Source of the DNA: Prorocentrum cordatum
Lineage: Eukaryota; Sar; Dinophyceae; Prorocentrales; Prorocentraceae
Assembly (NCBI GenBank): GCA_963575745.1
Contig: CAUYUJ010014604.1
Span: 1,062,284 to 1,126,283 of the forward strand
Length of the DNA: 64,000 bases
Direction: 5' to 3'
Shown here one piece after another: positions 59,001-64,000 of this stretch (within the stretch, counting starts at the first letter, position 1; each line of letters opens with the position of its first letter). The translations under genes were made by a program, and so were the position numbers. The notes under the pieces are model-generated. The model was given only the letters and a program-made list of their open reading frames with translations. It did not search any database and was not told the DNA's origin.

Positions 59001-59663
59001 GGCTATCGTCGTCTCAACGGAGATGAAGACGACGAAGTCAAAGGCTATGGTATCCGCGGGGCTAACCTGCTGAGGCGTGGCCACACGCAAGCGGGGAAAC
59101 CCGTCGTGCACCTGGTGGACGCATACTGCAAGTCTCATCGACTGCAGGTGCGTTCGAGCTACTCTGCGGAAACACTGGCAGCAGCCCACAACTTGGAAGA
59201 CTGCTACCCGACCATTGTAACGCTCCACGAGCTACACTCGGGACCATTGACCCCCACACAGTTAAAGAACATATTGGAAATGGGTGGTCTATGTATCAAA
59301 GTCACTCTGACTATTGATGCCGAGTCTGTCTTCAAGTCTTTGTCTAGCAAAGATCTGAAGAAGCCCACAGAATGTACTCTGCTTGGGCACATCAGCTGGA
59401 TCCGCCAGATGATGGAACGCGGAATCGTGGAAAGCGTCCAATGGTGTGACACGCGGGATATGACTGCCGATGGTCATACCAAAGGTAGCATTGACCGCGC
59501 GTTGCTCCTACAAGTAATGGCCGGCCAGCAATCCTTCAAGCACGAGCTGAAGAAACATACGCCGTATAGGGCGGGCAGGTCGTCTCAGGACGGCCCTGCC
59601 TCCCGAGCCAGCGGGGAAACCCGCGGGCAGGTGCGCTTTAGTAGCGAGGAAACTCGCCGGTAG
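53064..59663 (+). CDS. Copia-type pol: methyltransferase-like fold, integrase, reverse transcriptase, RNase H
   Basis: Open from the base after the UGA; the first ATG is at 53265, but protein-like sequence (CLVIEDIRTACAELRTRGYI) precedes it, favouring readthrough. Counting from 53265 (2132 residues): residues about 414-560 look like a Rossmann methyltransferase fold (DMLELCGGKGGISILAFKRG; ILQPSCRTTG); residues 675-740 contain CxxC zinc pairs (CPGC, CPSC). The integrase has a His/Cys zinc region (LHLRWFHA..CDSCREC) and D-D-E residues at 56115, 56277 and 56379, spaced 54 and 34 codons. The reverse transcriptase shows SLDINMAFLKG (Asp 58230) and HVDDINM (58542-58547). RNase H acidic residues are at 58995, 59169 and 59316, plus DMTADGHTKG. 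It ends at TAG 59661-59663. Confidence 0.9.
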   Translation, partial: RGQAGAPAALACEEKPNTGLLATYVGRAEAREEKYHSKCLVIEDIRTACAELRTRGYICDRITHNEVMTSTGTQYLGNLLAGDYNMLWVATPSDWYVRTPGKRAGPHYQRIQNLLIKARALRMQIVILGPPGYFWKQGPIKDVIEDLKLSVIRIRLCHFGIKFDRSSKYPSGSYIQVATSCPHIPINLWKCTCGSHKEHDLDWYGQDQQRAEFRYKTLAIIIARFLDQLDKANMIRNERSAVHLSVCTRVDKKVRHYVQCPQKGPQWDHVVRRVTTDLDTNKIVQDIRIQDQPTGYNYVAPLPDGVTNISTRLYWEPPAPVLHGNGESRRPRPKRVTIVDDDRSPPPSIERCQTRPTNNLPEIPPFPDFTADSSAADLSAETALPTDARIKQKEKQKADKEAGIKPKKVPKKVEDGNDDCGEDLKGLDCSTYFNDVPLDDSDSDSESEDIFMMLPAGQPADSHADVFSIVQSLCYGRNNQVDMLELCGGKGGISILAFKRGLSSGGNLDKISMVDLGNSEVQRAVLHYLKTCFVKITILQPSCRTTGLPSYFNAQVNHDTWLKHHKEDLPHITFCGTVALLQDDLRRFFLREQPMGTWVDEIQPWKELAQRKVTCQTIIDQCTTGLKDSFGQYIRKPTQIMANKEELLAPFRGKRCPGNHVHANACNKELARAAQYTYRMQSLIVDAVQIAKDLFAYGRDPFANRERSYAFVTNSAGYDLDDPTIRRHPNGEICRPPPGGLGCPGCVDNNYKQSPKHSRDPKMCRWYDVEPYYWDCPSCKKEYQKSNPHHTKISGQCRFAEKWKLPDNFGQPRPAGQAAPAAPAAEAAPAAEAAPAAKAAPAARARIRAPRPPRPGEGDPTAGASSHDITRADGANGGNSGAGSSDDHRRLPQVAARRGRMEGGDPPPPPQPQAEPRPRPRLPDWTRFDVQLSLQNLRSFDPAVVQRELRKLHLRWFHAKEPKMRMILTKVGLGETRLSLIKGICDSCRECRAWDKPGNTVMPSVSLPGRFNEEVECDLFFYKQEHIVFHIIDRCIRWAAGTEIPDKAMHTVLDAYHTTWMQHGPAKILYSDGEGALNNDTAKAILKAKGTELRIRARGQHATTIEARNGILRHLLHVMGEELNRLNIPLNFTRLLHEALFASNAFTFYNEVSPYNALYGRQPAMLPDFPVLDHDQPTESSDHSREETIRRVSLEAITQATAVAKTNRALRTKTTATGEFHYKEGDLVDYHRPTTTKDDWGGWSGPYPVIRNEPDRGQVIVKVGNREVRVQYPDTRHTLYIEALMVREIGSDNTALRTVLAFIAGLPAGKPAMTFGYLPTKQGRLQMTAASRLSPKVHLALQYLIRNYFRIENVVAVRLAKSLTKLPAAPYADSCTLVHYDNDVTPGFHYYEADGTALNIYDITGSTHSRIIQCLKSRKPSAGFDQDLTKFEELADGPPPSESPPAAAPEEPPTDNDGRLPTIIEETEEDLDAFVLKSWYAELMDDRTLLEADTEEVMHTVPTYMTDTQCVLVSTTCEDVQGHLPERGHPPGYDMDTSYYVPLCSTEPDSKYDLDSDEHGKYIELCFTADMSKVVLSEQQHRLLDDSSVTTMRVYVSAASKRAVVVKEDDLLTKADIQANPVKVSKALYTELKTWLDNKCFQMTDLSKASNIMTSRYVYKWKFVKNEKGEMERTIRLRLVLRGFMDLEAFDVETFSGTARRSSQRLLASSAACNKAWIIASLDINMAFLKGLTYGELAAATGEKERVVCFTLPPGSAAVLRTLPGFESYDESKHCLRCLKPGTGTKDAPRAFSLKLRSITRSFGLQPTSYDEEFEMSPNLLTAKHVDDINMTGKEEAIDKYVKCVEDTFGKCKLNKHTYTNCAVRYNKTDDGSVTLDQDEYIKQLRPITHPELTGADPESKATKTISDMFVSLRGALAYALITQVWLMVYVVSLQRIQEPTNIQVRRLNAVTRKLQAGPKKIVYQAMTPTGEVDLHSDSGYRRLNGDEDDEVKGYGIRGANLLRRGHTQAGKPVVHLVDAYCKSHRLQVRSSYSAETLAAAHNLEDCYPTIVTLHELHSGPLTPTQLKNILEMGGLCIKVTLTIDAESVFKSLSSKDLKKPTECTLLGHISWIRQMMERGIVESVQWCDTRDMTADGHTKGSIDRALLLQVMAGQQSFKHELKKHTPYRAGRSSQDGPASRASGETRGQVRFSSEETRR

Positions 59664-59767
59664 CGAGGCTACTCGCGCGCCCTTTCCTTGTAGGCAGCCG
59701 CTGCTGCTTAGCACTGTTTTTTCCGCATAATACAAAGTGCGGTACCTGCTCGTCTCCTCCCCCTCCG
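59664..59767. other. 3' untranslated part of the LTR element
   Basis: About 100 bp containing another mini-hairpin (59663-59676). Just before the 3' LTR lies a pyrimidine tract (TCTCCTCCCCCTCC) instead of the purine tract expected for plus-strand priming, so the priming site is not evident. Confidence 0.6.
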
Positions 59768-60052
59768 ACTTTAAACGGAGAAGGTTAAAGGCGAGGTATA
59801 AATCGAGCATGTACCGCTGCCGTGCCTGGCTCAAGCCGGGCCCGGCCTAATATGTGACTGTGCCTCACCGAGGCGCACTACTTGCATCAGAGATCGGAAA
59901 ATCCCTTTTCCATTGACGATGCCCATCCTACTCTTTACTCCAGATCCCATGCTTCGTCTCGCTCTCTTGCTCATGCGATATGAGCCAAAGCCTGGGATAT
60001 GGGAGCGCCTAAGGCGGACTACATACCTAAGCTTACCAGCTTGTTTTCGACT
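59768..60052 (+). repeat. 3' LTR
   Basis: Identical by eye to the 5' LTR with a constant offset of 16136 bp. It repeats the first 45 codons of the gag-like ORF, which here run into host repeat sequence. Confidence 0.92.
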
Positions 60053-60450
60053 GGCCCCAGAGGCGCCCAAGAGGCCCCAAGACAGCCCAAGAGCGCTCCA
60101 AGAGAAGCGAAGATGGCCCCAAGTCGAAGCGCCTCCGGCGTGCACCGTTGGTTCAGGGGCTTAATTTTCTCTAACTAAGGGGTATGACGGGAAGCGCCTC
60201 CGGCGTGCACCGTTGGTTCAGGGGCTTCATTTTCTCTAACTACAGGGTACCGATCGCATCCCGCACCTCGCTGGCGGATGACGGGAAGCGCCTCCGGCGT
60301 GCACCGTTGGTTCAGGGGCTTAATTTTCTCTAACTAAGGGGTACCGATTCCATCCCGCACCTCGCTGGCGGATGACGGGAAGCGCCTCCGGCGTGCACCG
60401 TTGGTTCTGGGGCTCAATTTTCTCTAACTAAGGGGTGCGCGCCGCACCGG
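60053..60450. repeat. Host GGCCC array, then satellite of about 90-95 bp
   Basis: 60053-60115 continues the interrupted host array. 60120-60450 holds about four units of GATGACGGGAAGCGCCTCCG..GGTTCAGGGGCTTAATTTTC TCTAACTAAGGGG with a CGCC-TCC-GGCG mini-hairpin in each. Units differ in the linker (ACCGATCGCATCCCGCACC). Confidence 0.85.
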
Positions 60451-60454
60451 GAAA

Positions 60455-60722
60455 CTCGCTGGCGGATGACGGGAAGCGTCTTCGAGGTACGAGAAGCAAG
60501 CGGGACGTTCTGGCTGAATCCTTGAGTAAATATATATATATATCTTTATATCTATGGGTTGCCGCGCTGCACGGGATTTTTCGTTGGCGGATGACGGGAA
60601 GCGTCTTCGAGGTACGAGAAGCAAGCGGGACGTTCTGGCTGAATCCTTGAGTAAATATATATATATATATATATCTTTATATCTATGGGTTGCCGCGCTG
60701 CACGGGGATTTTTCGTTGGCGG
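60455..60722. repeat. Tandem 125-130 bp unit with (TA)n, two copies
   Basis: GGCGGATGACGGGAAGCGTC TTCGAGGTACGAGAAGCAAG..GTAAATATATATA..GGGTTGCCGCGCTGCACGGG is repeated at 60460 and 60588 with different (TA)n lengths. A third copy lies at 62038-62160. Confidence 0.88.
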
Positions 60723-60769
60723 ATTCCCCAAAATGGCCATTTCGCTCGAGACATCCTCAAAAAATCGAG

Positions 60770-61045
60770 GTGTGGTCTGCCGTGCTCCTGTGTGGTCTGC
60801 CGTGCTCCTGTGGTCTGCCGTGCTCCCCACAGGAGCACGGCAGACCGCGCGCAGGAACCGAGAGGAGCACGGCAGACCAAGACGAGGAGCACGGCAGACC
60901 AGGCACTGAAACCGAGAGGAGCACGGCAGACCAAGACGAGGAGCACGGCAGACCAGGCACCAAGAGCGCCCTCAAGACGACGGAAAGGATGACCAAGACG
61001 AGGAGCACGGCAGACCAAGACGAGGAGCACGGCAGACTATGCCCT
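60770..61045. repeat. GGTCTGCCGTGCTCC repeats with inverted centre
   Basis: Three direct copies on the left, then the reverse complement GGAGCACGGCAGACC seven times on the right. The switch is a perfect 15-bp inverted repeat (60812-60826 and 60832-60846) with a 5-nt loop. The motif recurs at 61255-61390, 61745-61885 and 62170-62310. Confidence 0.88.
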
Positions 61046-61547
61046 AAGAGTGCCCTCAAGACGGCCGAACAATCATCAAACAAACAATGAGTCTAACGTC
61101 GTCTTGGAATCGTTTTTGAGGGCATCAGTACGGCCCCCCAAAAACAAAATCGGCCCAAAGATGACCCGCAGAGTGCCCTCAATACGGCCGACCATGACGA
61201 TTTCGCTGGGGACGTGTTCAATAAATTAAGAGTGTATCAGCACCGTCTGCTGCAACAACGCTGTGCTGGTCTGCCGTTCTCCTGTGGTCAGCTGTGCTGC
61301 TCTGCCGTGCTCCTGCGGTCTGCCGTTCTGGTCTGCCGTTCTGGTCTGCCGTGCTCCTGTGGTCTGCCTTCCTGGTCTGCCGTGCTGCTGCCGTCTGTCG
61401 TGTTGCTGCGCTGTGCCGTGTAAGCTGATAAACCGGTCAGACCGATGAAGAAAACGAGAGTCGGGTTACAACGGCTACGCAGATTTAAACTGCTAGTCCA
61501 AAGGCTCTCCAGAGGACCCCAACATCTCCCAAGCACACCCCGAGAAG

Positions 61548-61550
<3 letters not shown>
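61046..61550. repeat. Spacer and CTGCCGT-type repeats
   Basis: 61046-61250 shows no recognisable gene. 61255-61400 is built of TCTGCCGTTCTGG/TCTGCCGTGCTCC units. 61440-61545 is unassigned. Confidence 0.6.
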
Positions 61551-61599
<49 letters not shown>

Positions 61600-61735
61600 C
61601 CATCATCATCACCATACTCATACTCATACTCATCATCATCATCCTCCTCCTCCTCATCATCATCATTATCATCATCGTACGCATCACCATCACCATCAGC
61701 AGCAACATGATCATCACCAACAACAGCAGCGTCAA
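61551..61735. repeat. (CAT)n-type trinucleotide microsatellite
   Basis: ATC triplets, some interrupted by ACC, ACT or CTC. Reads poly-His on the plus strand and poly-Met/Asp on the minus strand. Confidence 0.95.
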
Positions 61736-61739
61736 TGAC

Positions 61740-62320
61740 ATGATCTGGTCTGCTATGTTCCTATGGGCTGCCGTGCTGGTCTGCCGTGCTGGTCTGCCGT
61801 GCCGGACTGCCGTGCTCGTCTGCCGTGTCGGTGTGTTGTGCTGGTCTGCCGTGCGGGTCTGCTGTTCTGGTCTGCCGTGCTGAAGCTGAAGCTTTGGGGG
61901 CTTAAAGCCAGAGAAAGAGAGAGACATAGAGAGATAGAGAGGGAGAGAGATTCTCTAACTAAGGGGTACGGGCTCCATCCCGAAACTCGTTGGCGGTTCT
62001 CTAACTAAGGGGTACGGGCTCCATCCCGAAACTCGTTGGCGGATGACGGGAAGCGTCTTCGAGGTACGACAAGCAAGCGGGACGTTCTGGCTGAATCCTT
62101 GAGTAAATATATCTTTTCTTTAACTATATGGGTTGCCGCGCTGCACGGGATTTTTCGTTAACGGATTCCCCAAAATGGTCTGGCGTGCTCCTGTATGGTC
62201 TGCCGTGCTCTTGTGTGGTTTGCCGTGCTCCTGTGTGGTCTGCCGTGCTCCCGTGGGGTCTGCCGTGTCCTGTGTGGTCTGCCGTGCTCCTGTGTGGTCT
62301 GCCGTGTTCCGGAAAATTGG
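61740..62320. repeat. CTGCCGTGCTGG repeats and satellite fragments
   Basis: 61745-61885 and 62170-62310 are CTGCCGT-type arrays. 61905-61945 is a GAGA-rich run. 61948-62040 contains two copies of TTCTCTAACTAAGGGGTACG..ACTCGTTGGCGG. 62038-62160 is the third copy of the 125-bp unit, here without the long (TA)n. No gene. Confidence 0.8.
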
Positions 62321-62890
62321 CCGTTTCGCTCGGGACGTCCTCAAAAAATCGGCTCCGGAGGGGACTCCGAAGCAGCATTATCTTGGAATCGCTCCCGGAG
62401 GGCCTCCAAACGGCCCAAGAAAGCCCCCGAAGGCCCCCCAGAGGACCCCCAGAGCGCCCCAAGAGACCCCCAAGAGGCCCCCAAGGGGCGGCCAGAGGCC
62501 CGCCAGAGCGCCCAAAACGCCCCAAGAGACCCCCAAGAAGCCCCCCAGGGGCTCCAAAGAGGCGGCCAGAAGTCCCCCAGAACGCGCGAAAAGGCTCCAG
62601 GAGTTCCCTGAGAGCTTCATATCGCCCCATAGAGCCCCCGAAGGCCCCCCCCGGGACTCCCCCAAGAGGCCCCCGAGAGGCCAGAGGCTACGACAGCCCC
62701 AAGAGCGTCCAAGATACCTCCAAGACGGCGCCGAAGCCAGGAAACGCAACAGGGATGTTCTCTGACGTTCTCGCCAATACGGTCTCTGACGCACGTGGTG
62801 GATAAAAAACTGCGCTTCCCGTTCTTGTCCGGTCAGGTTCCCCAAAATGGCCATTTCGCTCGAGACATCCTCAAAAAATCGAGGTGTGAG
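62318..62890. repeat. Dispersed repeat and GGCCC-type array
   Basis: 62318-62400 matches 42950-43060. 62400-62720 is a CCCCAAGAGACCC-type array. 62838-62886 (CCCCAAAATGGCCATTTCGC..AAAAAATCGAGGTGTG) is an almost exact copy of 60726-60776. No gene. Confidence 0.7.
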
Positions 62891-63190
62891 CTGTGAGCTG
62901 CGGGGCCAGTGAAGGCTGGAAGAAGCCCGAGGCCCACAGAGCCCGTTGGCCCCAGGGCCTCAAGGGCCAACCCTAGGGGCCCCAAGGGAGCCGCCAGGGG
63001 AAAGGGCGCGAAGCGCCAAAAGCGCGAAGCGCACGATTTCAAAGAAATCAGAAGGCAGCGGGGCGGAGGCGCACATCACGCCTGACAGCCCCCTCGCTGC
63101 ATCAACAATGCGGGGCAGAAGACGCTGCCACACGCGCACGCCAAAGGAGGTGACGAGGGGCAGATACAACAAAAAGAGGAAAGTGATGCT
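62890..63190. other. Spacer downstream of the minus-strand frame
   Basis: Unique-looking GC-rich sequence; AAGCGC is repeated at 63006-63035. If the minus-strand frame is a gene, this would be its 3' untranslated region. Confidence 0.4.
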
Positions 63191-63193
63191 GCA

Positions 63194-63997
63194 TCACTCC
63201 CCTTCGTCACCTTCAGCGCGACGGCGTCTCTTGCGCCTGTCTTCGCGCGCCGTCTCTGCTGCGGCTGACCACTCAAGGAGGCTCGCTTCGTCGAGCCCGT
63301 AGGCGCTCAGCCAAGCCTCCCTCGAGGCCCCCGAGGAGTCAGGCGCCAGGGGCTCAGCCTCCGCCTCACCTGCTGCCGCCGCGCCGCTGGGGGGCCTTCG
63401 GCCGGCGTCGGCGGCCACGCCGCCAGGTGCATCATCGGGGCGGACGCCCAGCCACTCCAGGAAGCGCACCCTGGCGGCCATCGGCACCACGTCCTCCTTG
63501 CGCAAGCTGGGCACAGACGCTCCGACCCTCTTGCTGCCGCTGTGGGGCGTGCCAGCAGGGTGCCGCCCCTGCAACCAGCGCGCCTTCTGGTCTCTCCTGC
63601 CCTTGGGAAGCCCAGCCGACCCTGGGCACTGCTCCTTGAGCTTGGGCGCCGCACCTGAGCGCCCGCCCAGCCGCGCGTACGCCCCGCAGTGGGTGCACGC
63701 CATCAGCTCCTGCTCGGCGGCTCCCTCCCCGCACTTGGCGTAGGCCAGGACGTGGCCGACGACGACGAAGGCCGTCGCCCCGAGGGAGACGCCACCAGCG
63801 CGCGCCGCCGAAGCCCACCCGTCGCTCGAACATGGGTCGGGAGGGCGGCAGCTGGCGGCCTCCACCACTGGCACTGCGAAGGAGACGGCCGCCCGCTCGC
63901 TGCCCTCGGGGAGGCCCTCGCAGTCCTTGACCTCGATCCCCTGCCAGATGAGGGAGGCTTGCGCCACCCAGCACGAGAGCTCCCTCACCACCTCCAT
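63194..63997 (-). CDS. Unassigned protein with Cys-pair motif (5' end at window edge)
   Basis: 267 codons from an ATG at 63997-63995 (MEVVRELSCWVAQASLIWQG) to TGA at 63196-63194; the frame may extend beyond the window. The sequence is not built from the local repeats. It contains a hydrophobic stretch (ATAFVVVGHVLAYA), then a possible zinc-binding sequence CTHCGAYARLGGRSG..LKEQC, a basic region (KGRRDQKARWLQGRHP) and a charged, Arg/Lys-rich C-terminus (RRKRRRRAEGDEGE). A Cys-x2-Cys-Gly-Ala-Tyr motif followed by a downstream Cys and G-R/L-H-P occurs, as I recall, in dinoflagellate element-associated proteins, but I cannot name a family. The overlapping plus and minus alternatives look less protein-like. 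Confidence 0.45.
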   Translation of the reverse strand: MEVVRELSCWVAQASLIWQGIEVKDCEGLPEGSERAAVSFAVPVVEAASCRPPDPCSSDGWASAARAGGVSLGATAFVVVGHVLAYAKCGEGAAEQELMACTHCGAYARLGGRSGAAPKLKEQCPGSAGLPKGRRDQKARWLQGRHPAGTPHSGSKRVGASVPSLRKEDVVPMAARVRFLEWLGVRPDDAPGGVAADAGRRPPSGAAAAGEAEAEPLAPDSSGASREAWLSAYGLDEASLLEWSAAAETAREDRRKRRRRAEGDEGE

Positions 63998-64000
63998 CGT

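Larger units (their letters stand above)
45010..59676. repeat. Dispersed 14-nt mini-hairpins (GCGGG-GNNA-CCCGC family)
   Basis: More than 35 copies, for example 45010-45023, 45955-45968, 46333-46346, 46369-46382 and many between 48100 and 53044. The stem is 5 bp, often extended to 6-7 bp by A-T pairs, with a loop mostly of the form GNNA (GTCA, GCCA, GACA, GAAA, GCAA, GCTA). Variants change both arms together: GCGGA/TCCGC (45205, 48255, 50271, 51411, 53031, 54174, 54189), GCGGC/GCCGC (55525-55592) and GCGAG/CTCGC (59644, 59663). Most read A-G-x-P-A in the protein, but those at 59611 and 59644 use another phase (SGETR, SEETR). None was noticed outside this element. Confidence 0.88.
43632..60052 (+). 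mobile_element. Complete copia-order LTR retrotransposon, 16.4 kb
   Basis: Bounded by two LTRs that I found identical over 285 bp, with a 5-bp target duplication and a primer binding site immediately after the 5' LTR. Integrase precedes reverse transcriptase, the copia order. At 16.4 kb it is far longer than usual copia elements (about 5-10 kb); the excess is in a large gag-like ORF and a second ORF with extra domains (Tpt1-like, RING). Catalytic motifs of protease, integrase, reverse transcriptase and RNase H are all visible. Two recoding points separate the three ORFs (a -1 overlap near 46794-47121 and an in-frame UGA at 53061). Identical LTRs imply a recent insertion that may still be competent. 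Confidence 0.9.

Noticed and set aside
59664-59767. Polypurine tract for plus-strand priming
   Set aside because: The sequence before the 3' LTR is pyrimidine-rich on the plus strand; no purine run of useful length was found.
60726-60750. CCAAAATGGC at 60731 and 62843 resembling the reverse complement of the spliced leader
   Set aside because: Only 10 bases agree, the flanks do not match the leader, and the segment belongs to a dispersed repeat with its own consensus.

Overview
The window looks like nuclear DNA of a dinoflagellate. Three things point there. Positions 11361-11377 match the last 17 bases of the dinoflagellate spliced leader as I recall it. Many fragments carry a pentatricopeptide (PPR) consensus of the kind I recall from dinoflagellate gene models. 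The rest is GC-rich, repeat-saturated DNA dominated by retroelements. No rRNA, tRNA, CRISPR or bacterial operon structure was recognised. Almost every long protein-coding stretch belongs to a mobile element, and many very long open frames are only low-complexity repeats without stops.

Layout. 439-4405: an internally deleted DIRS-order (tyrosine recombinase) retroelement with split direct repeats in the order A1, genes, B1, A2, B2. 4480-5815: a degenerate CA/CG-rich simple repeat. 5820-9020: mixed repeats with PPR fragments. 9021-11351: a 5'-truncated LINE-type retrotransposon. 11361-11377: relict spliced leader. 11399-19839: a second, apparently full-length LINE of the same family, flanked by 13-bp target duplications, whose ORF1 has an OTU-type cysteine protease domain, followed by APE-like endonuclease, reverse transcriptase and RNase H. 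19840-43631: a mosaic of degenerate AAGACGGCCC-type arrays, pyrimidine and CAG tracts, PPR modules, a 90-bp satellite (21121-22320), minisatellites and a 1.1-1.3 kb tandem repeat block (36000-39620). 43632-60052: a 16.4 kb LTR retrotransposon with copia gene order, two identical 285-bp LTRs, a 5-bp target duplication and a primer binding site. 60053-62900: tandem satellites. 63194-63997: an unassigned minus-strand reading frame at the window edge.

The LTR element is the most notable object. Its three coding blocks are a gag-like protein with membrane segments and a zinc knuckle; a second block with a Tpt1/KptA-like RNA 2'-phosphotransferase domain, a RING-H2 finger and a retroviral-type aspartic protease; and a pol block with a methyltransferase-like fold, DDE integrase, copia reverse transcriptase and RNase H. 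The first two overlap in a -1 frame relation. The second and third are in the same frame, separated by a single UGA that is followed by CGG and a 12-bp stem-loop, which looks like a programmed readthrough signal. More than 35 copies of a 14-nt mini-hairpin (GCGGG-GNNA-CCCGC and compensated variants) are scattered through its coding sequence.

PPR modules are all on the plus strand and several are preceded by a short palindromic hairpin. They may be exons of one large gene with repeat-filled introns, or decayed dispersed copies; the sequence alone does not settle this.
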